Below are positions 15,577 through 23,776 of a stretch of 37,349 bases of DNA, piece after piece. Below the pieces are notes generated by a model. It saw only the letters and a program-made list of their open reading frames with translations. It was not told where the DNA came from and made no database searches. How positions within the stretch are numbered: position 1 is the first letter of the stretch; every line of letters starts with the position of its first letter. The DNA comes from Alphaproteobacteria bacterium. GTDB lineage: Bacteria; Pseudomonadota; Alphaproteobacteria; Micavibrionales; Micavibrionaceae. Location of the stretch: assembly GCA_016125135.1 (NCBI GenBank), contig WGMJ01000021.1:1-37349 (forward strand), given 5' to 3'. Position numbers and translations under genes: made by a program.

Positions 15577-16794
15577 ATGACGGAAGTGATCAATACGCAA
15601 TGTTGTATAGCGGGTGGTGGGCCGGCGGGCATGATGCTGGGCGTTTTACTGGCGCGTGCTGGCGTTGACGTTGTTGTGCTTGAAAAACATGCAGATTTCC
15701 TAAGGGATTTTCGCGGTGATACAGTCCATCCCTCAACACTAGAGATTATTTATGAACTTGGCTGGCTAGAAGATTTCTTGAAATGCCCACATCAGAAAGT
15801 TAATCATATGGAGGGAGTTATTGGTAAAGAAAATATAACGCTCGCAGACTTCTCTCATTTAAAAACACAGGCGCCTTATATTGCCTTTATGCCGCAGTGG
15901 GATTTTTTGAATTTCTTGAAGCAAAAGGCGAGCACCTATAAAAACTTTACACTCATTATGCAGGCCAAGGTCGATGAATTACTGGTTGCCAATGATACTA
16001 TAGTAGGCGTAAAAGCAACGACTGATGATGGCGTAATTGAAGTAAGAAGTAGCCTTGTGGTTGCGGCTGATGGCCGTAACTCAGATGTACGTAGGCTTGC
16101 CCATATGGATGTGCTGGAGCATGGATCGCCGATTGATGTGCTGTGGTTCCGTATTTCACGCAAGCTGGATGATCCCTCTGCTGTTTTTGGCCGCATTATG
16201 CCGGGCAGCCTTATGGTGATGTTAAATCGCGGAGATTACTGGCAATGTGGCTATGTGATTAAAAAGGGTGAGTATGAAGCCCTGAAATCACAAGGGCTTG
16301 AGTCCTTCCGTAAGAAAATCCTGGAGAACGCGCCCTCTCTGAAAGAAAGCATTCACGAGATAATGGATTGGGAACAAATAAAACTACTAACGGTCAAAGT
16401 TGATTTTCTAAAGAAATGGTACAAAGACGGGCTACTGTGTATAGGGGATGCTGCGCACGCAATGTCCCCTGTAGGTGGGGTTGGCATTAATTTGGCTATT
16501 CAGGATGCAGTTGCGGCGGCTAATATTCTCGCTTGCCCTTTAGCGGCGGATAAATTAAACGCGGTGCATGTAGCGGCCGTTCAAGAACGTCGGCAATGGC
16601 CAACAAAAATTATACAGTTTATGCAATTGATAATGCACAAGCGGATTATTTATCAAGCACTGCAAAGTAAGAAAGATTTTAAGGCGCCTCTTTTTTTAAG
16701 GGCCATCGCTGCAATGCCTGTTTTGCAGCAACTAATGGGGCAGTTTATAGGAATGGGTTTTAGACCGGAGCACATAAACATATGCAACAAATAA
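15577..16794 (+). CDS. FAD-dependent monooxygenase (UbiH/PHBH-type)
   Basis: This is a 405-residue class A flavoprotein monooxygenase. The N-terminal Rossmann motif is IAGGGPAGMMLG (11-22) with an acidic Glu at the end of beta 2 (VVVLEKH); DG motif is VVAADGRNSDVR; the FAD-ribityl motif is LCIGDAAHAMSPVGGVGINLAIQDA. These three are diagnostic of para-hydroxybenzoate-hydroxylase-like enzymes that hydroxylate aromatic or quinone-like substrates. FRGDTVHPSTLEII near residue 47 is found in the same group. The substrate is not evident from sequence. It overlaps cutA by 13 bases, so the two are co-transcribed. Confidence 0.9.
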   Translation: MTEVINTQCCIAGGGPAGMMLGVLLARAGVDVVVLEKHADFLRDFRGDTVHPSTLEIIYELGWLEDFLKCPHQKVNHMEGVIGKENITLADFSHLKTQAPYIAFMPQWDFLNFLKQKASTYKNFTLIMQAKVDELLVANDTIVGVKATTDDGVIEVRSSLVVAADGRNSDVRRLAHMDVLEHGSPIDVLWFRISRKLDDPSAVFGRIMPGSLMVMLNRGDYWQCGYVIKKGEYEALKSQGLESFRKKILENAPSLKESIHEIMDWEQIKLLTVKVDFLKKWYKDGLLCIGDAAHAMSPVGGVGINLAIQDAVAAANILACPLAADKLNAVHVAAVQERRQWPTKIIQFMQLIMHKRIIYQALQSKKDFKAPLFLRAIAAMPVLQQLMGQFIGMGFRPEHINICNK

Positions 16795-17120
16795 ATGATA
16801 CGCTGACTATTCTTTATGTTACATATTCTGATGCTGCGCAGGCAGAAAAGCATATTGCTGATTTGCTAGAGGCGCGGTTAATTGCATGCGCGAATATCAT
16901 TCCGCAGATGACCTCATTTTACTGGTGGCAGGGGAAAATAGAGCAGGGGAATGAGCTGATTGTACTTTTTAAAACGCGTAACAGCCTGAAACAAGAGGTG
17001 ATGACGTGGTTGAAGCGGAATCATTCATATAATACGCCCTGCGTTATGGAGCTGCCGGTGGGTGCGGTTGACGGGAAATATTTGCAATGGATTTTAGACG
17101 AAACGGGAGACCATAAATGA
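16782..17120 (+). CDS. cutA: Divalent-cation tolerance protein CutA
   Basis: The 112-residue protein shows the CutA1 pattern: ILYVTYSDAAQAEKHIADLLEARLIACANI, then the aromatic MTSFYWWQGKIEQGNELIVLFKT, then YNTPCVMELPV and YLQWI. CutA1 is a trimeric ferredoxin-like protein with proposed roles in metal tolerance or signalling. Length and trimer-interface aromatic residues are standard. The start overlaps the upstream flavoprotein and the ATGA stop/start overlaps the next gene. Confidence 0.93.
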   Translation: MQQINDTLTILYVTYSDAAQAEKHIADLLEARLIACANIIPQMTSFYWWQGKIEQGNELIVLFKTRNSLKQEVMTWLKRNHSYNTPCVMELPVGAVDGKYLQWILDETGDHK

Positions 17121-17959
17121 AAAAAATATTATTCGTTGTTTTACTTTGTCTGGTTTCAATGCCAGCTTTTGCCAAAGACAAAAGCGTGTATGACCGCGTA
17201 ATTAATAGCGGGACATTGCGTTGTGGCTATGCCTTCTGGCCCGGCTTGATGGAACAAGACCCTAATACAAAAACGCTCTCGGGCCTTTTCTATGACTACA
17301 TGGAAGAGATGGCGAAGATTTTGGAAATAAAAGTGGAGTGGACGGAGGAGCTGGCCTATGGTGACCTGCCGGAAGCTTTGCGCACGAGCCGCGTGGATGC
17401 GTTTTGCGCTGGGGCATGGACGAACCCAATACGTGGTAAATATGCTGACCCGCTTGTGCCGATTGTTTATCAATCGGTCACGGCATTTAAACGCGCTGGT
17501 GATAATCGCTTTGATAACGACCTGGCAAGTATGAACAAGCCAGAGGTTAAAATATCGGTGATTGATGGTGAAAGCACTTCAGTAATTGCGCGGCGCTACT
17601 TCCCGAACGCAACAATACAATCATTGCCGCAAGGGACAGATGGCACACAGATGCTGCTAAATGTGATTACCAAAAAGGCGGATATAGGCCTCGCGGACGC
17701 AATTATGTTGAAAACCGTACAAGACAATAACCCGGGCAAGCTCCGCGAAGTGAAGCTGAAATACCCGTTACAGGTTTACGGTACAACGATCTGGATCAAA
17801 AAAGGCGAGCCAGAGCTAAAAGCAACGCTTGATAACGCAACCCAGCAGCTAATTAGCGACGGGACCATCGACCGCTTGCTGACAAAACATGAAACCGCAC
17901 CGGGCATGTATTTGCGTCCGCAAGTGCCTTACCAAGGGTACAGCCATGCTGCTGAATAA
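17117..17959 (+). CDS. Periplasmic solute-binding protein, family 3 (amino-acid type)
   Basis: The 280-residue protein has a Sec signal peptide ending PAFAKD. It then follows the SBP_bac_3 layout: VINSGTLRCGYAFWPGL, LSGLFYDYMEEMAKILEIKVEWTEE, VDAFCAGAWTNPIR and a C-terminal KLKYPLQVYGTTIWIKKGE, as in polar amino-acid binding proteins. No ABC permease or ATPase is next to it, so it is an orphan. It overlaps cutA by four bases and the HAD gene by 14. A related protein lies at 22946-23776 on the other strand. Ligand unknown. Confidence 0.88.
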   Translation: MKKILFVVLLCLVSMPAFAKDKSVYDRVINSGTLRCGYAFWPGLMEQDPNTKTLSGLFYDYMEEMAKILEIKVEWTEELAYGDLPEALRTSRVDAFCAGAWTNPIRGKYADPLVPIVYQSVTAFKRAGDNRFDNDLASMNKPEVKISVIDGESTSVIARRYFPNATIQSLPQGTDGTQMLLNVITKKADIGLADAIMLKTVQDNNPGKLREVKLKYPLQVYGTTIWIKKGEPELKATLDNATQQLISDGTIDRLLTKHETAPGMYLRPQVPYQGYSHAAE

Positions 17960-18647
17960 TTTCGAGGCTATACTCTTTGATTGTGACGGCACACTGGTTG
18001 ATACCGAGTATGTGAATGCGCAATCAATTGTAGAAACTTTGAAAATGAATAACTGGGGCGAGGTGACAATTGATTATGTTCTCGAGCACTGGACAGGCCA
18101 TTCGACCGCATTTATTTTAACGGCGCTGCAGGAAAAAATTTGCAGGGACATACCGGATAATTTTTTTGATTTTACGATAGATATCGGCATCAAGCTTTTG
18201 CCTACGATGATGCGACCTATTGATGATGTGCTTCCGTTTGTCAAAACATTACATGAAATGAAAAAGCCGATTGCTGTCGGATCAAACGGCAGTAAACCGA
18301 GTGTATTTGCCTCTCTCGAGGCTGGCGGTTTTAGGCCATATTTTCCTGATCGTCTTATATGCACGCGCCACGATGTGAAATGGGGCAAACCCGCGCCAGA
18401 GCTTTATTTTCTTGCAGCGGAGCGCCTTGGTGTTGATGTAACAAAATGTCTGATAATTGAAGACTCACCAACAGGTACTGAAGCGGGTATTGCGGCAGGT
18501 GCAACTGTCTGGGGTTTTATAGGTATGGCGCATGACAAGAAAAAAGTACGTGCAAGCGTTGAGGCTGAGGGGGCGCATCGTATTTTCGAGAGTTACAAGG
18601 ATATCGCAGACGCACTTGGTGTTCAGTTACAAAAACAGGCGGCCTAG
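17946..18647 (+). CDS. HAD-superfamily hydrolase (beta-phosphoglucomutase-like)
   Basis: The start is set at ATG 17946 (MLLNNFEAILFDCDGTLVDTEY), giving 233 residues; the frame upstream lies in the preceding gene. HAD motifs are FDCDGTLVD with the nucleophile and acid/base Asp, VGSNGSKPSV (motif II), KPAPELYFLAAERLG (motif III Lys) and IIEDSPTGTEAGIAAGATVWGF (motif IV). The cap domain between motifs I and II is helical as in beta-PGM-type phosphatases. Such enzymes hydrolyse small phosphate esters; the substrate is not predictable. It ends in a four-base overlap with convergent rimM. Confidence 0.9.
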   Translation: MLLNNFEAILFDCDGTLVDTEYVNAQSIVETLKMNNWGEVTIDYVLEHWTGHSTAFILTALQEKICRDIPDNFFDFTIDIGIKLLPTMMRPIDDVLPFVKTLHEMKKPIAVGSNGSKPSVFASLEAGGFRPYFPDRLICTRHDVKWGKPAPELYFLAAERLGVDVTKCLIIEDSPTGTEAGIAAGATVWGFIGMAHDKKKVRASVEAEGAHRIFESYKDIADALGVQLQKQAA

Positions 18648-19147
18648 CTTTTAATTATTGCTATGAGCTCTTCGGCGGCTTCGTTTATTTTAAAAACGCC
18701 TTTTCCAGTATCGATTTCATCATAAAACTGAGCGTTGAGTGGCAGCATGGTTTTATTGCCGATATCCAGCAAATCACCTGCGCCAAAATTCTTGATATCA
18801 CGTACCGTGCCAATAATATTGCCTTTTGTGTCTTCTACTTTCATGCCAATTAAATCAGCGTGGAGAATATCGCCTTCTTCAACATCGGGTAGAGCACTGC
18901 GTGGAATGAAAAGAGATGTACCAGCAAGTTCCTCGGCTTTGTTGCGGTCAGTTACGCCGCTGACTTCTGCCAGCCAGAATTTACCCGTCGAATTTTTTAG
19001 TTTGATTTCGTAATTCTTACCCTGTGCATCAGTAACAGGGTTATAACTCTCAATGTCGCGTGCATCCTCAAGATAAACAGCAAGTTTCACAAGGCCTTTA
19101 ATGCCATGCGCGCCTGCAATTTTTGCTATTTGGATGTTCTGCGTCAT
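18644..19147 (-). CDS. rimM: Ribosome maturation factor RimM
   Basis: The 167-residue protein begins QIAKIAGAHGIKGLVKLAVYLED, the RimM N-terminal barrel with the AxGIKG motif, then has a PRC-barrel half containing VEEGDILHADLIGMKVEDTKGNIIGTVRDI and FGAGDLLDIGNKTMLPLN. RimM binds S19 in the 30S head during processing of 16S rRNA. It follows rpsP in the usual order ffh-rpsP-rimM. The customary trmD and rplS are not found behind it because the convergent HAD gene starts there. Confidence 0.95.
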   Translation of the reverse strand: MTQNIQIAKIAGAHGIKGLVKLAVYLEDARDIESYNPVTDAQGKNYEIKLKNSTGKFWLAEVSGVTDRNKAEELAGTSLFIPRSALPDVEEGDILHADLIGMKVEDTKGNIIGTVRDIKNFGAGDLLDIGNKTMLPLNAQFYDEIDTGKGVFKINEAAEELIAIIKS

Positions 19148-19201
19148 AATTTTGATACAAGAATGGGGCGCAGTAAAATGCCGCGCCCCATATTCTTTAT
19201 A

Positions 19202-19675
19202 TTACTCGGCAGCAGGTGTTTCTTCTGCGGCAGCTTCAGGTGCAGCTTCTGCTTCAGCAGGGGCTAGTTCTTCAGCAGCGGCAGGGGCTGGTGCGTTTGC
19301 AGCTTCTTTTTCTGCTTTCGCAGCTTCTTCAGCAGCTAAACGGCGCTCTTCCTGCTCTTTCAAACGCTCCTGTGCTTTTGCTTTTGGCTTGGCTTTTTCA
19401 GGGTTGTTCTTCTGTGCAGGCATAGCAATCAGGCCGGCTTTGCCAAGGAATGTAGCAACGCGGTCTGAAGGTTTTGCACCTTGCTTGAGCCAGTAAGAAA
19501 CACGCTCTGTGTTGATTGACACACGTGCCGGGTCATCCTTTTTCACGAGCGGGTTGTATGTACCAACCTTCTCGAGGAATTTACCATCGCGCGGGTTACG
19601 GCTATCTGTAACAACAATGCTATAGATAGGCAGGTTTTTACGGCCTCTGCGTGCCAGTCTGACTTTAAGTGCCAT
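19202..19675 (-). CDS. rpsP: 30S ribosomal protein S16 with long C-terminal tail
   Basis: The 157-residue protein has the S16 core: [42 protein letters not shown]. The S16 core is about 80-90 residues, so roughly 65 residues form an Ala/Glu/Lys-rich tail ([20 protein letters not shown]) that is not in the canonical fold. Such tails are seen in alphaproteobacterial S16. The DNA of the tail is GCN/GAR-biased, giving false frames on the plus strand. Confidence 0.96.
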   Translation of the reverse strand: MALKVRLARRGRKNLPIYSIVVTDSRNPRDGKFLEKVGTYNPLVKKDDPARVSINTERVSYWLKQGAKPSDRVATFLGKAGLIAMPAQKNNPEKAKPKAKAQERLKEQEERRLAAEEAAKAEKEAANAPAPAAAEELAPAEAEAAPEAAAEETPAAE

Positions 19676-19716
19676 TATTTTCTCCTTTGTTTCATAATGT
19701 TAAAAAATCAGGTAAC

Positions 19717-19745
19717 CAAAAAAACGGAACGATCATTATTCCGTT
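19717..19745 (-). terminator. Rho-independent terminator between ffh and rpsP
   Basis: On the minus strand AACGGAA (plus positions 19739-19745) pairs with TTCCGTT (19723-19729), followed by TTTTTTT. It lies after the ffh stop and before the rpsP start. It could reduce read-through into rpsP-rimM, which then would need a promoter within 19676-19722. Confidence 0.6.
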
Positions 19746-19752
19746 CATACAG

Positions 19753-21249
19753 TTATCTTTTCTTCTTGCCCCCCAATAAATCAGGGAAGCCCGCAGGAAG
19801 TTGTCCGCCACCTTGTAATAAATTCGGGAAACCGTTGCCGCTTGCAAACTGGCTCATATCAAGCCCTTCGGCAGTGGCGGCTTCTTCCAGCAGTTTGGCG
19901 TCAGTGCCCCCCATCAGGTTTTTCATCATGCCTGCCATACCGCCCATGCCCATTTTCTTCATGCGCTTCATCATTTTTTCCATCGTCTCGTGCTGTTTCA
20001 GAAGGCGGTTAATATCCTGCACGGTTGTGGCAGAGCCTGAAGCGATGCGGCGCTTACGTGATGTGCTAAGGATATTCGGGTTTGCGCGCTCTTGCGGTGT
20101 CATCGACTGGATCATCGCTTTTTGCTTTTTCAGCATGCCGTTTTCCAGTTTTGAGGAGTCAATCTGGTCAGATACACGGCCCAAACCAGGGAGCATTTTC
20201 ATCATGCTGCCAAGGCCGCCCATGTTTTCCATTTGGGTGAACTGGACCAGCATATCGTTCAGGTCAAACTTGCCCTGCTGGAATTTCTCGGCCATTTTCT
20301 TGGCTTGTTCTTCATCAATTGTTTCCGCTGCGCGCTCAACAAGGCTTACAACATCACCCATATCAAGGATGCGGCCCGCAAGACGCTCGGCATGGAACAT
20401 CTCAAGCGCGTCAGCCTTTTCGCCTGTACCAAGGAATTTGATCGGGCAGCCAGTGACTGCGCGCATAGAAAGCGCCGCACCGCCACGTGCATCACCATCA
20501 ACACGGGTTAGCACAATGCCTGTAATGCCGATGCGGTCTTTAAACTGAGTGGCAACGTTCAGCGCGTCTTGCCCCATCAGGCAGTCAACTACGAGGAGCG
20601 TTTCAAGAGGGCTGGCGACCTTTTTTACCTGTGCAAGCTCGTCCATCAGCGCGTCATCAATGGCAAGGCGACCCGCGGTATCGAGCATTAGCACGTCATA
20701 GCCGCCCAGCTTGGCTTCTTTCAGTGCGCGCTTGGTTATATCTACAGGCGACTGGCCTTTAACAATTTCAAGCGTGGCAATTTCATTTTGCTCACCAAGC
20801 TGCTTTAGCTGCTCTTGTGCGGCAGGGCGCTGCACGTCAAGTGAAGCCATCAAAACTTTTTGGCTGTGTTTGGCGCTCAGGAATTTCGAAATCTTGCCTG
20901 TCGTTGTTGTTTTACCAGAGCCTTGCAAACCTGCCATCAGAACTACGCGAGGCGGGGCGGCGTTGAGGTTCAGCGCTGTGTCATCAGCACCTAGCATTTC
21001 TACAAGCGCGTCATGAACAATTTTTACAACTTGTTGGGCAGGGTTTACGCCCTTGATAAGCTCTTGGCCTGTGGCTTGTGGTTTAACTTTTTCGACGAAC
21101 TCTTTAACAACAGGCAATGCAACGTCAGCTTCCAGCAAAGCCACACGGATTTCGCGCAAAGCTTCGCCAACGGCTTCTTCCGTCAGTTGCTTCTTGCCAC
21201 GGAGCGTATCGAAAATACCGCCGAGGCGTTTTGTCAGGTTATCGAACAT
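19753..21249 (-). CDS. ffh: Signal recognition particle protein Ffh
   Basis: Ffh binds signal peptides of membrane proteins and delivers ribosomes to FtsY. The 498-residue protein has an N domain, then G1 GLQGSGKTT at 107-115, the DTAGRL motif, a TRVDGDARGGAALS specificity region, and a methionine-rich M domain (MGGLGSMMKMLPGLG, then RRIASGSATTVQDINRLLKQ and MKKMGMGGMAGMMKNLMGG). The length is standard for the class. It is transcribed leftward away from ftsY with a 332-bp gap in front. Confidence 0.97.
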   Translation of the reverse strand: MFDNLTKRLGGIFDTLRGKKQLTEEAVGEALREIRVALLEADVALPVVKEFVEKVKPQATGQELIKGVNPAQQVVKIVHDALVEMLGADDTALNLNAAPPRVVLMAGLQGSGKTTTTGKISKFLSAKHSQKVLMASLDVQRPAAQEQLKQLGEQNEIATLEIVKGQSPVDITKRALKEAKLGGYDVLMLDTAGRLAIDDALMDELAQVKKVASPLETLLVVDCLMGQDALNVATQFKDRIGITGIVLTRVDGDARGGAALSMRAVTGCPIKFLGTGEKADALEMFHAERLAGRILDMGDVVSLVERAAETIDEEQAKKMAEKFQQGKFDLNDMLVQFTQMENMGGLGSMMKMLPGLGRVSDQIDSSKLENGMLKKQKAMIQSMTPQERANPNILSTSRKRRIASGSATTVQDINRLLKQHETMEKMMKRMKKMGMGGMAGMMKNLMGGTDAKLLEEAATAEGLDMSQFASGNGFPNLLQGGGQLPAGFPDLLGGKKKR

Positions 21250-21581
21250 TCATATCCCAAATAAAAACCAAAACAATTTCGCCGCAGTGAGCGAAACCTC
21301 GCCGACTGCGGTGTATCCCGTTGTAAAAACGTGGACACTGAAGAACCCTTCAATGCCTTGAAATTTGTAGGAAAAATGGAGGAAATGGCCCGTTTTGTCA
21401 AATAAAAACGGCCGGAAAAGCCATATCGCTATGATTTTCCGACCGCTAAAATTGCCAACGAACGAGGAGCAGAAACGTTCCCCCAAAATCCCTAAATAAA
21501 TTTATCAATAAAAACAATGCGTTAGGCTTGAAATGGAAATAAAAAGGAGTAAAACAATAGTTTGAGGAGTAAAATAAAGAT
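21250..21581. other. ffh-ftsY divergent intergenic region, 332 bp
   Basis: No gene is supported in this gap. It holds two strong hairpins on the ffh side: a long one at 21409-21445 with a T tract on the minus strand, and CCGCAGT/ACTGCGG at 21282-21311. An SRP RNA signature (GGAAGG...GGAGCAG type) is not present. A/T-rich DNA near 21490-21560 is where an ftsY promoter should be. GGAGTAAAA occurs twice (starting at 21546 and 21566); the second copy is the ribosome site of ftsY. Confidence 0.6.
21401..21445 (-). terminator. Strong intrinsic terminator or attenuator in the ffh leader
   Basis: Read on the minus strand, CGGTCGGAAAA pairs with TTTTCCGGCCG (11 bp with one G-T pair), with a second small CATA/TATG helix in the loop, and is followed by TTTTTATTTG. 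No recognised gene lies upstream of it on the minus strand, so it would end a short leader or an unannotated small RNA about 100-150 bases long, or attenuate ffh. Confidence 0.6.
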
Positions 21582-22730
21582 ATGGCCTTTTGGAAACGCA
21601 AAGATAAAGCCGCTACAGACGAGGCAAAACGGGATGACCGCTTGCTTCACCCAAAAGGCGCGCCTGAAATTGAGCTGCCAACTGAATACGAAGCGGAAAT
21701 GTCGAAGGATACACTTCATGCGCTTGAGCCAACGGAACATGAAATACTCGAAGATATCGGGATTACACCTTTGCCTGCATCAGAGAAACACGACAAAGAT
21801 AAACTGAAAGGCGGCGGCTGGCTTTCACGCCTTACGCACGGGCTTTCAAAATCATCGTACCGCTTTGATGACGGCATTACGCAAGCGCTTTCAAGTGGCA
21901 AGCTTGATGATGCAGCGCTCGAGCATCTTGAAGAATTGCTCATTACGGCAGATCTAGGCCCTAAAACTGCGCAGAAGCTTATTGCTAAGTTGCGTGCCGA
22001 ACGTGCAGGCATGGATATGTCACAGCATGATGTGAAAAAGATACTGGCTGAATATGTTGCCGAAATATTGAAGCAAAGCGAACAACCGCTTGAAACCAAA
22101 AAGCCCGAAGGTGGCCCGCGTGTATACCTTGTATGCGGCGTGAACGGCGTTGGTAAAACAACATCTATTGGTAAAATTGCCTATCAGATTCACTATAACC
22201 GCAAGAAAAAGGTTATGCTGGCGGCGGGGGATACATTCCGTGCTGCTGCGATTGAGCAATTGCAAATATGGTCTGAGCGCATTGGCACAAGCATCATTAA
22301 AAAAGATATTGGCTCTGATAGCGCGGCGCTCGCTTATGAAGCCTATGTGAAGGCAAAAGAAGAACAGGCTGATATATTGATGGTCGATACGGCAGGCCGC
22401 TTGCACAATAAGGCGAACCTGATGGAAGAGCTGAGCAAGATTGTTCGTGTATTGCAGAAGCATGATGCCACGGCTCCGCATGAAGTTTTATTAGTGCTGG
22501 ACGCTACTACAGGTCAGAACGCTTTAGCGCAGGTAGAAACATTCCTTGATGTTGCAAAAGTAACAGGGCTTATCGTAACGAAGCTTGATGGTTCAGCTAA
22601 GGGCGGTGTCGTTGTAGCGTTGGCCGACAAGTTCGGCCTGCCGATATATGCAATTGGCGTTGGCGAAACGATTGAAGACTTGCAGCCGTTTAAGGCTGAG
22701 GCTTATGCGTATAGTCTTGTAGGGCTCTAA
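21582..22730 (+). CDS. ftsY: Signal recognition particle receptor FtsY
   Basis: FtsY docks Ffh-ribosome complexes at the inner membrane. The 382-residue protein has a short N-terminal charged stretch starting MAFWKRKDKAATDEAK, which fits a lipid-binding A region, then the NG domain. G1 is GVNGVGKTT at 186-194; DTAGRLHNKANLMEEL and TKLDGSAKGGV follow, ending in YAIGVGE and a short EDLQPFKAEAYAYSLVGL tail. The start is ATG at 21582 with GAGGAG nearby. It is divergent from ffh. Confidence 0.96.
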   Translation: MAFWKRKDKAATDEAKRDDRLLHPKGAPEIELPTEYEAEMSKDTLHALEPTEHEILEDIGITPLPASEKHDKDKLKGGGWLSRLTHGLSKSSYRFDDGITQALSSGKLDDAALEHLEELLITADLGPKTAQKLIAKLRAERAGMDMSQHDVKKILAEYVAEILKQSEQPLETKKPEGGPRVYLVCGVNGVGKTTSIGKIAYQIHYNRKKKVMLAAGDTFRAAAIEQLQIWSERIGTSIIKKDIGSDSAALAYEAYVKAKEEQADILMVDTAGRLHNKANLMEELSKIVRVLQKHDATAPHEVLLVLDATTGQNALAQVETFLDVAKVTGLIVTKLDGSAKGGVVVALADKFGLPIYAIGVGETIEDLQPFKAEAYAYSLVGL

Positions 22731-22734
22731 TCTA

Positions 22735-22940
22735 ATGAAAAAAAGAAGATTCTAATTATTATTTCTCTTCTTTTCCTAATACCTCTGATCTCTTTTAGTG
22801 GCTTTTTTGTTTGGTACAAAATAAGTAACGTGGGAGGGCATACTATATGTACTATGCCTTCTCTGGCGGATTTTAAAACTCATAAGCAAGTTCAGAACGA
22901 GAGCAATCCTTTACATTTAGAATTGCCAGAACAACAATAA
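22735..22940 (+). pseudogene. Small membrane-protein ORF broken by a 7-A run
   Basis: An ATG at 22735 is followed by seven A (22738-22744). As read, the frame stops after MKKRRF. In the next frame, the DNA from 22737 to the TAA at 22938-22940 is open for 67 codons and encodes a basic start, then a strong transmembrane helix (ILIIISLLFLIPLISF), then a short polar tail. Adding one A would join ATG to that frame and give MKKKKILIIISLLF, a very natural start. So this is a recent frameshift, a sequencing error in the homopolymer, or slippage-dependent expression. An AGGG lies 10 bases before the ATG in the ftsY end. I do not recognise a family. The evidence is sequence only. Confidence 0.45.
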
Positions 22941-22945
22941 AAAAG

Positions 22946-23776
22946 CTATTCCGCTGGCATATGGCCATTCGCACGTTTTAGAACGGATCCTTTAGGGACG
23001 TTGTATTTATCGTATATTTTATCGAATACGCCGTTATTTATAATTTCATCAAGCGCGCCGTTTAGCATGATTTTGAACCTCACTTCACCCATCGGGATCA
23101 TAGAAGAAACAGGCAGAACGCGGTAAATGCGGCCTGGCTGCACTTCTTTAATCGCATTTGGGTTTGCTTCCAGATATTTCAATGAAACATAATTGTCCAT
23201 GATCGTTGCATCAGCCTTACCTGTGGTGACTGTTAGCAGCTGCTCGGTGAAGGAAGTTGTACCAGGTAATGAATTGAGCTTAGCTTTCGGGAAGTCATTG
23301 GCAACCATGCCGCCAAACATAGTTCCTTCTGTTGCTGCAAAAGTAACATCGGGGCTATCAAGTTGTTCGTTCTTCGTAAAGCGTTTTTCATCTCTGCGAA
23401 CCCAGACGCCTTCAACAGAATAAAGTGGCGCCGTTAGAAAGTCGGCGCGCGTCATTCTCTGCGCTGAAACACCCAAGAAGCTGCATATAGCGTCTATGCG
23501 ACCGCTGTCGAGGCCAGCGATTAAATTGTCCCATGGCACTTCTTCAACCCATTCTACTTTCAGACCCATGGCGTTGCCCATTGCATTAAAGGCATCGTAG
23601 CTAACGCCTGAGAGTGTTTTGCCGTCTTCTTTCATCAGAAAAGGCGGGAAGATAACGTAACCACAACGGATTGTGCCGTTCTTCATGACTTTATCGTATA
23701 AAGCATCGGCTGCGAGTGCAGGCTGAACAGAGAAAAGGCTTATAACTAAGAGGGCAATAACGTGGCGTAGGTTCAT
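22946..23776 (-). CDS. Periplasmic solute-binding protein, family 3 (second copy)
   Basis: The 276-residue protein has a signal peptide ending QPALAAD, followed by LYDKVMKNGTIRCGYVIFPPF, LSGVSYDAFNAMGNAMGLKVEWVEE and IDAICSFLGVSAQRM. These align by eye with the protein at 17117-17959 (VINSGTLRCGYAFWPGL and VEWTEE), so the two are paralogues of the SBP_bac_3 family. There is no neighbouring permease or ATPase. It sits behind the rpsO terminator on the minus strand, where pnp is usually found in alphaproteobacteria. Ligand unknown. Confidence 0.88.
   Translation of the reverse strand: MNLRHVIALLVISLFSVQPALAADALYDKVMKNGTIRCGYVIFPPFLMKEDGKTLSGVSYDAFNAMGNAMGLKVEWVEEVPWDNLIAGLDSGRIDAICSFLGVSAQRMTRADFLTAPLYSVEGVWVRRDEKRFTKNEQLDSPDVTFAATEGTMFGGMVANDFPKAKLNSLPGTTSFTEQLLTVTTGKADATIMDNYVSLKYLEANPNAIKEVQPGRIYRVLPVSSMIPMGEVRFKIMLNGALDEIINNGVFDKIYDKYNVPKGSVLKRANGHMPAE

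Noticed and set aside
19697-20548. 283-residue open frame on the plus strand
   Set aside because: Antisense to the Ffh M domain; methionine codons read backward give His/Ile-rich text.
21250-21486. 78-residue minus-strand frame and possible SRP RNA gene between ffh and ftsY
   Set aside because: The frame crosses two strong hairpins and has no family match; the conserved SRP RNA GGAAGGAAGCAGCC-type core is absent.
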